NCBI GenBank assembly: GCA_016713535.1
Contig: JADJOY010000001.1
Location: forward strand, 558,001 to 622,000
Direction of reading: 5' to 3'
From: Deltaproteobacteria bacterium
GTDB lineage: Bacteria > JADJOY01
DNA length: 64,000 bases
A program made the translations under genes and the position numbers. Position 1 is the stretch's first letter. Each line of letters opens with the position of its first letter. Of this stretch, positions 56,317 through 64,000 are shown one piece after another. The notes below the pieces were generated by a model that ran no database searches, was not told where the DNA came from, and was given only the letters and a program-made list of their open reading frames with translations.

Positions 56317-57469
56317 GCGAGGCCGCGCGCGGGCCCGCGCCGCGCGTGCTCATGATCACCCCTGGCTATCCGCCGGCGGTGGGTGGCGCCGAGATCCAGT
56401 GCGCCCGGCTCAGCGAGGCGCTCGCGGCGCGCGGGGTCGAGGTGCGAGTGGTTACCCGCGGGCTCGGCGCGGCGCCCGCGCGCGAGGAGCGCCGCGGTGT
56501 GTCGATCCGCCGCTCGTGGTCGGGGGGCGAGGGGCGCGACGTTGCGGCTCGGCTCGGTCGCGCCGCGGCGTTCCTCCTTCACATCCGGCGTGAGGTCCGC
56601 GCGATCGCGGCCGAGCCGGGCTGGGTGATCCACCACCACGGTCTCGGCATGGGGCTGGTGGCGGCGCGGCTGGCAGCGCGGCCGAAGGAGGCGCCGATGG
56701 TCGCCAAGGTGCTGTGCGGGGGATTGGCGGCGAGTGTGCGCGGCTACGCTCGCGGCGGCGTTTCTGGCCAGTGCGGTGGGCGCTACGCCACGTCGACCGT
56801 TTCGTCGCGCTGGTGCCGACGATCGAGGACGAGCTCGCCGCGCTGGGCGTGGCGCCGGCGCGGGTGGTGGTGGTCCCGAACGGCGTCGCACTGCCGCCGC
56901 CCGTCGCGCTCGACGCCGCGGCGGCCGCCGCGCGGCCGCTCACGGTGCTCTTCGGCGGCCGACTCGACGCGCAGAAGGACCTCCCCACGCTGCTCGAAGC
57001 GTGGCGGGAGGTGGCGACTGCGTTCCCGGACGCGCGACTCGTCCTCGCTGGCGAGGGGCCGGAGCGCGCGGGCCTGCTCGCACGCCGCGATGCGCTCGGC
57101 CTCGCGACGAGCGTCGAGCTGCCCGGTTTCGTCGCCGACTACGCCGAGCGCCTCGCCGGTTGCGCGGTCTTCGTGCTGCCGTCGCGCTTCGAGGGGATGT
57201 CGAACGCGCTGCTCGAGGCGATGGCCGCGGCGCGCGCGTGTCTCACGAGCGACCTGGCCGAGAACCGCCACACCCTCGGCGACGCCGGTCGGTGCTTCGC
57301 GGTCGGCGACGCGCGCGCGCTGGCGAGCGTGCTGGTCGAGCTACTCGGCTCGGCCGCCGAGCGCGCGCGGCTGGGAGTGCTCGGGCGCCGCCGTGCCGAA
57401 GAGCGGTTCGCGCTCGGCGCGGTCGCGGACCGCTATCTCGGCCTCTATCGCGAGCTGCTCGCTCGCTGA
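56313..57469 (+). CDS. Family 4 glycosyltransferase (one frameshift)
   Basis: The reconstructed protein is about 385 aa. The GTG at 56313 overlaps the asnB stop. The N-terminal domain has VLMITPGYPPAVGGAEIQCA and VIHHHGLGMGLVAARLA. After a change near 56760 come FVALVPTIEDELAALGV, VVVVPNGVALPPPVALDA, TVLFGGRLDAQKDLPTLLEA, RLVLAGEGPERAGLL, and the EX7E motif in RFEGMSNALLEAMAAARA. It ends two bases from the convergent pilin gene. Confidence 0.84.
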
Positions 57470-57470
57470 C

Positions 57471-57977
57471 TCACATCTGGATCGAGAACGAACGCGTCTG
57501 TCTCGAGGTGGTCTGGAAGCCCTGGCCGGTCTTGTAGAGCCGCTGGGTGAAGACCACGGTGTTGTTGCCGGTGGCGGTGAGCTGCACCTGACAGCTGTTG
57601 CCGTCGGTGTCGACGGCGGAGGTGGTGTACGCGAGCTGACTCTTGTTGCGCGGGTTCTTCTCGCGGACGTGGCGGGTCAGCACGCAGTCGCGGGCGGCCG
57701 TGGCGGGATCGGACCCGGGGCCGGTGTTGCACGAGGTGGGGACCCCCTGCAGCAGCACCTTGTTCATCTCGTTGCTGATCTCGCCGTTCAGCGCCCGGTA
57801 CGTGGCGTCGCAGGTGCGGTTCTGCGCGTTGGTGCGTGCGCGCATGAGCTGTGGCACGCCGATCGCCGCGAGGATCGACAAGATGGCGACCACCACCAGC
57901 ATCTCGATCGCCGTGAAGCCGCCGGTGGAGCGTGGCGCGAGGTGTGAGGAACGGCCGAGACGAGGAATCGTGTGCAT
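57471..57977 (-). CDS. Type IV pilin-like (pseudopilin) protein
   Basis: The 168-aa protein starts at ATG 57977, with GGAGAGG four bases upstream. A 19-residue basic leader precedes the prepilin peptidase site G-FTAIEMLVVVAILSILAAI, with Glu at +5. A conserved hydrophobic helix then ends in GVPQLMRARTNAQ. The globular domain has Cys at CDATYRAL, TSCNTG, RDCVL and NSCQVQL. It is oriented away from the other two pilin genes and shares the upstream region with them. It could be a minor pilin or a secretion pseudopilin. Confidence 0.85.
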   Translation of the reverse strand: MHTIPRLGRSSHLAPRSTGGFTAIEMLVVVAILSILAAIGVPQLMRARTNAQNRTCDATYRALNGEISNEMNKVLLQGVPTSCNTGPGSDPATAARDCVLTRHVREKNPRNKSQLAYTTSAVDTDGNSCQVQLTATGNNTVVFTQRLYKTGQGFQTTSRQTRSFSIQM

Positions 57978-58132
57978 GGGACCTCTCCGCGAATGGGGCC
58001 CGTTCGAGGCTGGCGACCGACCTGGCGGGACGTCCAGGTGGCCCGCGCCGAGGTTCGATCGCTGGGCTTGGGCACGGTTGGGTAACGGTTCGATGCCGCG
58101 ACCGTCAAACGTCGAAGGGTGTGGCCTGTGCG

Positions 58133-58162
58133 TTGACACTCGGAAACCAGCGTCCCTATACT
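58133..58162 (+). promoter_or_regulatory. Strong sigma-70 type promoter before the pilin genes
   Basis: TTGACA (58133-58138, perfect) and TATACT (58157-58162, five of six) are 18 bp apart, 56 bp before the ATG at 58219. A good consensus pair is rare in this GC-rich sequence, and the flanks are AT-rich. High pilin expression would fit. Confidence 0.65.
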
Positions 58163-58218
58163 TTCTTTGCATATAGCGAATTTTGACGTCTCCGAGCAAG
58201 CGCACCGTGGAGCGCCCC

Positions 58219-58773
58219 ATGACGATTCGACCCCGTCGCAGCGGTTCAGAGGCCGGTTTCTCCCTCATCGAGCTGCTCGTCGTGGTGTCGATCATCGTCA
58301 TCATCACGGCCGTCGCCATCGGTCAGTACGTCGGGGCGCGGACCCAACGCGTCCGCCACGAGGCCACCGCCTCGCTGCCCGGCCTCAAGGCGTTCGAAGA
58401 GGCCTACTGGGAGCGTACCGGCGCGTTCATCTTCAGCGCGGACGCGAACGATCGCCTGAAGTACGCCAGTGCGACCACCGACAAGTGCGAGAATCCGGCG
58501 AATACTTCCGCGTTCCAGCAGGCCACGTACCCGAAGAGCGCGAAGGGCTTCTCGCCGCAGGGCTGCCAGTTCCAGTACTACGTGATCCCGGACCGCTGCG
58601 AGGCCAACTGCTCCGACGCCGGCGCGAACGACGCGTGCGAGAGCGGGACACCGGTGCGGTGCTTCTGCGCCATCGCGATCGGCAGCGCCACGGTCGCCAA
58701 GAACGAGAAGTTCTGTATGGACGACCTGGGGCGCCAGTTCGCAAGCGTCGCTGGCGTCAAGGACTGGAACTGA
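58219..58773 (+). CDS. Cysteine-rich type IV pilin-like protein
   Basis: The 184-aa protein starts at ATG 58219, with GTGGAG seven bases upstream. The leader MTIRPRRSGSEAG precedes FSLIELLVVVSIIVIITAVA, a class III prepilin signal with Glu at +5. The globular domain holds eight cysteines (in DKCEN, QGCQF, DRCEAN, NCSD, DACES, VRCFC, KFCMDD), enough for four disulphides. That is far more than the single C-terminal pair of most type IVa pilins. It is followed 28 bp later by another pilin gene. Confidence 0.88.
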   Translation: MTIRPRRSGSEAGFSLIELLVVVSIIVIITAVAIGQYVGARTQRVRHEATASLPGLKAFEEAYWERTGAFIFSADANDRLKYASATTDKCENPANTSAFQQATYPKSAKGFSPQGCQFQYYVIPDRCEANCSDAGANDACESGTPVRCFCAIAIGSATVAKNEKFCMDDLGRQFASVAGVKDWN

Positions 58774-58801
58774 TCGGCTCGTCGCCGAGGGAGGTTGTGG
58801 G

Positions 58802-59260
58802 ATGAAGACGTCGATCGATCGAGCCCGTCGCGGCGCTGCTGGTTTCACGCTCGTCGAGCTCCTGGTGGTGGTGACCATCCTCGGGTTGCTCGCGATGATC
58901 GCGGTGCCCCAGCTCTTCAGGACCCGCGAGAAGGGCGTCCGCAAGGAAGGGATGACGAACGTGATGAACATCGCGGGCGCGCTGGAGCGTCGCTTCGCGG
59001 ACGGCAACTTCTCCTACACCACCGGCACCGGCGGCACCTGCCCGGGCACCAGCAGCTCGTACACGGGTGGCACCACCATCGGCGACCTGAACATGGCGGT
59101 GCAGGGCACGTACTACACCTACACGATCGCGGTGACCGACCCGAACGGCGACAACCTGTGCGAGAACTTCACGATCACCGCGACCGGCGCCGTGGCGCCG
59201 GTGGTCGGCCAGACCATCACGTACAACCAGGCTGGCGTGAAGGGTGGCACCTGGCAGTGA
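58802..59260 (+). CDS. Type IV pilin-like protein
   Basis: This 152-aa protein starts at ATG 58802, with GGGAGG 12 bases upstream. The leader ends in AAG, followed by FTLVELLVVVTILGLLAMIA and VPQLFRTREKGVRKEG. The globular part is Gly/Thr-rich (TTGTGGTCPGTSSSYTGGTT) with two cysteines. The size fits a major or minor pilin. The prepilin peptidase gene 1 kb downstream would process it. Confidence 0.88.
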   Translation: MKTSIDRARRGAAGFTLVELLVVVTILGLLAMIAVPQLFRTREKGVRKEGMTNVMNIAGALERRFADGNFSYTTGTGGTCPGTSSSYTGGTTIGDLNMAVQGTYYTYTIAVTDPNGDNLCENFTITATGAVAPVVGQTITYNQAGVKGGTWQ

Positions 59261-59360
59261 GCCTTCGCGCTGCGAGGCGCGCGCTGACGCTCGCCGAGCG
59301 CCGTCCGTGCGAGCCCAGGCGCGCGACGACGCGCGCGAACCGTGACATGTTCGGCGCGCC

Positions 59361-60029
59361 GTGACCGCCGTCGACACCCCCAACGCGCGCGCCACCCCGA
59401 CGGGCTCACCGGATTCCTCCCCCGCTGGGCTCGCGTCGCTCCCGGCGCCGCGGGTGTGGCTCGGGCTGTTGGTGGTCGTGGTGATCGGGGTGGTGAGCGC
59501 GACGGCGTTTCGCGCCAGCCTCGACGCGCGCCGCGCCACGCAGCGCGCCTCCGAGGCACGGGCACGCGGCGATCGGGTCGGGGAGATCGTCGAGCTGGGG
59601 CGGGTGATCCGCGCTCTCCCGCTCGATCGATCCCGTCCCGAGGAGGCCGCGGCCGCGCTCGCGGCGATCGCCGCGAGCGCCGAGAGCGACGCGGATCCCG
59701 AGCTGGCGCGGGAGGCGTGGCGCGAGCTGCGCAGCGCCTGGTTCGCGGTGCGCGGGCTCGGTGATCCCGGGCGGAGCTGGATCGACCGCGCTGCGGGGGA
59801 GCTCACTCGCCTCGGGGCCGCGCGCGAGGCGTCGATCGAGCCACGCCTGGCGCGGCCGCTGCCATCGCTGGTCGCGGCGCTCGCGCTCTTCGGCTGGGGC
59901 GGGTGCGCGTTCGGTCTGGTGTGGCGCGGTCTCGAGCCGTCGGGACGGCTCAAGCGCGCGGCCCTGCCGTGGGCGCTCGGAGTGCTGGCCTGGCTCTCGG
60001 TGTGGGTGATGGCGCTTCGCGCCGCGTGA
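59361..60029 (+). CDS. Hypothetical membrane protein
   Basis: This 222-aa protein starts at GTG 59361. Three hydrophobic segments are visible: residues about 31-50 (VWLGLLVVVVIGVVSATAF), 168-190 (SLVAALALFGWGGCAFGLVW) and 200-219. An Ala/Arg/Glu-rich helical region (52-160) sits between them. I recognise no family. Position between pilin genes and the prepilin peptidase suggests a pilus-assembly or housekeeping membrane role, but nothing in the sequence proves it. Confidence 0.6.
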   Translation: MTAVDTPNARATPTGSPDSSPAGLASLPAPRVWLGLLVVVVIGVVSATAFRASLDARRATQRASEARARGDRVGEIVELGRVIRALPLDRSRPEEAAAALAAIAASAESDADPELAREAWRELRSAWFAVRGLGDPGRSWIDRAAGELTRLGAAREASIEPRLARPLPSLVAALALFGWGGCAFGLVWRGLEPSGRLKRAALPWALGVLAWLSVWVMALRAA

Positions 60030-60047
60030 CGTTGGGAGGGGCGATCG

Positions 60048-60231
60048 ATGGTCTCGTGGTTCCTGGTGGTCGCCGGTTCCGGGCTTCGCGGCGGTTGGTA
60101 CGCGCGCCCTGGCCGCAGCGGAGGAATCGTCGTGGGTCGGCGCGATCATCCTGCCGGGCGGGCTGATCGTGCTGGGCCTCGGCGTGCTGGGAGTCCTGAT
60201 CCCGGGTTTCCTTCCCGCGTCGCTTTGGTAG
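60048..60231 (+). CDS. Small membrane protein, about 60 aa (one frameshift)
   Basis: ATG 60048 follows GGGAGGG seven bases upstream. The first frame reads MVSWFLVVAGSG. After a change near 60085 it continues FAAVGTRALAAAEESSWVG, then a long hydrophobic tail (AIILPGGLIVLGLGVLGVLI, PGFLPASLW) to TAG. The coupling of a good ribosome site with a strongly hydrophobic C-terminus supports a real gene, unrecognised by family. It precedes the prepilin peptidase by 37 bp. Confidence 0.5.
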
Positions 60232-60268
60232 GATCGCCGTTCGCTCCCCGGCCCCGAGCCGGATCCCG

Positions 60269-61174
60269 ATGCACGCGACCTCGACCGCTGCTCATCCACT
60301 GCTCTACCTCGGCGAGCAATTCCGCCTGATGGTGACGCTGTGGCCGGGGTGGAGGCTGGTGTTCGTGAGGCTCGTCGGGGCGTGTGTCGGTAGCTTCCTC
60401 AACGTGGTGATCTGGCGGCTGCCGAACGGGCAGTCGGTGCTGAAGCCCGATTCGCGCTGCCCGTCCTGCCTCACGCCGCTGCGCTGGCGCGACAACCTGC
60501 CGGTGATCGGCTGGCTGGCGGTGGGTCGGCGCTGCGCGCGGTGCTGGTCGCCGGTCTCCGGCCGCTATCCGCTGGTCGAGCTGATGACGGCGGCACTCGC
60601 CGTGGTGCTGGTGCGGATCGACGGCTACTCGGGGGCGACGCTGGCGCGTTTCGTGTTCGTGGCGGCGCTGGTGGCGATCACGTTCATCGACCTCGACCAC
60701 TTCATCATCCCGGACGTGATCTCCTACTCGGGGATCGTGCTTGGGCTGGTGTTCACGCAGGTGCTCGAGCCAGTGCCGGGCGGGCTCGGCACGGCCATGC
60801 CCGGCTGGCTCGGCCTCGCGGTGCGCTGGGTGCTCGAGCGGCGCGCCGCGTTCGCCGGGATCCTGCTCGGCGGCGGCTCGCTCTACGCGATCGCGCTCGC
60901 CTACTGGTGGGCGCGCCGCCAGGAAGGGATGGGCGGCGGGGACGTCAAGATGCTCGCCATGATCGGCGCGTTCCTGGGCTGGCAGTCGATTCCGTTCACG
61001 ATCCTGGTGGCGTCGGTGCTGGGGGTGGTGATCGGCCTCGGCGCGATGGTTGCCGAGCGCGGCTCGCTCCAGCACCGGATACCGTTCGGGCCGTTCCTCG
61101 CCTTCGGCGCGCTGGCGTGGGTCTACCTCGGGCCCTTTCTTCCCGATGCGCTGCGAATCGTCCCCGCGCACTGA
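60269..61174 (+). CDS. pilD: Prepilin peptidase / N-methyltransferase PilD (A24 family)
   Basis: This 301-aa inner-membrane protein has an N-terminal VGSFLNVVIWRLPNGQSV. The zinc-binding cysteines come as CPSC and CARC, linked to the methyltransferase activity. The two catalytic aspartates lie in ITFIDLDHFIIPDVIS and GGGDVKMLAMIGAFLGW. About eight membrane helices are visible. It cleaves pilin leaders after Gly and N-methylates the new Phe, and its substrates include the three pilin-like proteins nearby. Confidence 0.93.
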   Translation: MHATSTAAHPLLYLGEQFRLMVTLWPGWRLVFVRLVGACVGSFLNVVIWRLPNGQSVLKPDSRCPSCLTPLRWRDNLPVIGWLAVGRRCARCWSPVSGRYPLVELMTAALAVVLVRIDGYSGATLARFVFVAALVAITFIDLDHFIIPDVISYSGIVLGLVFTQVLEPVPGGLGTAMPGWLGLAVRWVLERRAAFAGILLGGGSLYAIALAYWWARRQEGMGGGDVKMLAMIGAFLGWQSIPFTILVASVLGVVIGLGAMVAERGSLQHRIPFGPFLAFGALAWVYLGPFLPDALRIVPAH

Positions 61175-61216
61175 CGCGGCGCGCCCCGCCTCGGCGTCGC
61201 CATCGACCGGGCAGCC

Positions 61217-62826
61217 GTGAAGCCCGTCACTCGCCGCCGGGGGATCGCGGCGGACGTACTGTTGAGCCTCGGGCTCACCGTTGCGACCGCGTTGGTGCTG
61301 CTGGTGGTGATCGTGGCGCGCTCGGCGCAGGAGGTGTACCTGACCCGCGAGGAGGCGCGGCTGCGCCTCGAGCTCGCGCAGATCACCGAGCCGGGGGTGC
61401 GCGAGCACGTGCTGCCGGGATCCTCGATCCCCGACTGGGCCAAGCTGATGTTCGGTGTGCGCGACGAGGATGGGTTCCTCCTCCACGGCGCCCAGGGCGA
61501 GTCGTTCGGGCGCGGCAAGCCGGCGGAGGACCCGCGCTGGCAGGCGTGGGCGCAGGGTGCGCCGAGCGGTGCGCCCAGCGACGTCGAGGTGGAGCGCGCC
61601 GGGCTCTTCGGGCGGCCGGTGCGCCTCTTCGGCACCGCCTCGGTCACCATCGACGGCGTCCCCTACGCGCTGGTGGTCATGCGTGGGCTCGACGAGGAGG
61701 CCGCGCCGGGGACGGTCGAGCTGCTCGGGCTGTCGGTGATGCTCTTCACGGCGGTGCCGCTCGCGTTCGGATACGTATTGCTGTCGCGCTCGGTGGTGAA
61801 GCCGATCCAGCGTCTCGTGGCGGTCACCGATCGCATGGGGACAGGGGATGCGAGCGTGCGGGTCGGCGAGCTCGAGGCCGGCGCGATCGAGCTCGCGCGG
61901 CTGGCCAGCTCCTTCGACGTGATGGCCGCGCGCGTGGAGGAGGACCGCCGGGTTCGCGAGCGCCAGCTCGAGGAGCTCGCCGCGGTGAACCGTGAGCTCG
62001 AGCATGCGCAGGCCGAGCGCGTTCGCGCCGAGAAGCTCGCCACCGTCGGGCGGCTCTCGGCGGGGATCGCGCACGAGATCGGCAACCCCCTCGGCGCGGT
62101 CCAGGGCTTCACCGAGCTGCTCCTCGAAGCCGCCCGCGCCCCCCGATCGCGGTTCCCTCAGCGCCTCGGAGCAGCTCGACCTGCTGGAGCGCGTCGAGCG
62201 CGAGACGCGCCGGATCCGCGGCATCGTCGAGGGCCTGCTGCGCTTCGCGCGCGCGCCGGTCGGCGCAGACGCCTCTTGCGATCCGGATGCGGTGGTGCGA
62301 GAGACGGTGGAGTTCCTCTCCGCTCAGGGCGCCTTCCGTCAGGCGCGGGTCGAGCGCGAGCTCGGCGCGAGCGGGGCGACGGTGGGGATCGATGCCCAGG
62401 CGCTGCAGCAGGTGCTGGTGAACCTGATCGTGAACGGGCTCGACGCCATGGGGGCCGCCGGGCGTATCGAGGTGCGCACGATGGTCCGCGCGTGGCCGGG
62501 TGAGGTCCCCGCCGGCGGTGGTCTCGGCGAGGGCTGGGTCGCGGTGCTGCGCCCGCCCTCGGACGGCGCGCCCGTGGGCGTGTCGGTGCGGGTGTCGGAC
62601 GGCGGCCGAGGTATCGCGCCCGAGCTGCTGTCGCGGGTCTTCGAGCCCTTCTTCACCACCAAGGACGTCGGGCGGGGGACCGGGCTCGGACTCGCGATCG
62701 TGCTCGGCTCGGTCGAGAAGCGCGCGGCGGCATCGCCGTGCGCAGCTGCTCCACCGGCACCGAAGTGGACGTGTGGCTGCCGGCCGTGGACGTGGCGGGT
62801 GGGCACGTAGGGCGTGAGGGGGATGG

Positions 62827-62830
<4 letters not shown>
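61217..62830 (+). CDS. Two-component sensor histidine kinase, NtrB/AtoS-like (frameshifts)
   Basis: The reconstructed protein is about 537 aa from GTG 61217. There is a TM helix near 12-34, a periplasmic sensor region (35-170), a second TM (172-192) and a HAMP linker ([18 protein letters not shown]). The HisKA domain has the phospho-acceptor His in [18 protein letters not shown]. After a shift near 62145 (one missing C in a run of six) come the ATPase motifs [27 protein letters not shown] and [17 protein letters not shown] last shift near 62735 gives a stop that overlaps the regulator start (ATGA). It should phosphorylate the NtrC-type regulator encoded next. Confidence 0.83.

Positions 62831-64000
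<1,170 letters not shown>

Overview
The window is GC-rich (about 70% by eye) bacterial chromosome from a Gram-negative organism. It encodes outer-membrane polysaccharide export, an ABC O-polysaccharide exporter, Tad pilus and type IV pilin machinery, and an NtrC-type regulator. The gene mix would fit a Myxococcota-like or related 'deltaproteobacterial' lineage, but no marker gene here fixes the taxonomy. No rRNA, tRNA, CRISPR array or intact transposon was seen. Almost the whole window is a cell-surface glycan locus.

Layout. 1-2678: end of a Tad pilus operon (tadA/cpaF end, tadB, tadC, DUF192). 2700-5991: capsule/EPS export genes (38-aa membrane peptide, Wza-like exporter, Wzc-like ATPase domain, Wzz-like chain-length protein). 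6066-19519: plus-strand EPS biosynthesis run (deacetylase, radical SAM/SPASM protein, methyltransferases, secreted glycosidase, Wzy/ligase-like membrane protein, FAD oxidoreductase, glycosyltransferases). 19833-24432: an island with a GT39/ArnT-like membrane glycosyltransferase and a GT2-YdjC deacetylase fusion, followed by an IS1380 transposase relic. 25061-26959: second radical SAM/SPASM protein plus nucleotidyltransferase. 27346-30270: YdcF-like protein, then XRE-cupin regulator with speD and speE (spermidine). 30416-52104: long minus-strand O-polysaccharide region made of GT4/methyltransferase genes, wzm-wzt, the CDP-3,6-dideoxyhexose genes rfbF-rfbG-rfbH, a GNAT-aminotransferase fusion, a split transketolase, a GT2, asnB, a cupin, a perosamine-synthase-like aminotransferase and a methyltransferase. 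An SGNH-hydrolase cassette interrupts it. 52258-57469: aminotransferase, Fur-family regulator, second asnB, GT4. 57471-64000: three type IV pilin-like proteins, small membrane proteins, prepilin peptidase, sensor kinase and a truncated NtrC-type regulator.

Working model. Nucleotide-sugar enzymes make unusual 3,6-dideoxy, 4-amino and possibly branched sugars. GT2/GT4 enzymes assemble them, with methylation and amidation, and Wzm/Wzt exports the chain. A separate Wza/Wzc/Wzz/Wzy set handles an exopolysaccharide. The GT2-YdjC fusion and GT39 protein resemble the FlmF2/NaxD/FlmK (Francisella) and LgmA/C/B (Bordetella) systems, which put a free amino sugar on lipid A.

Caution. About twenty genes carry one or more single-base frameshifts. 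Those resolved base by base mostly look like loss of one G or C from a homopolymer. This is more like uncorrected sequencing error than decay, so frameshifted genes are annotated over their full reconstructed span.
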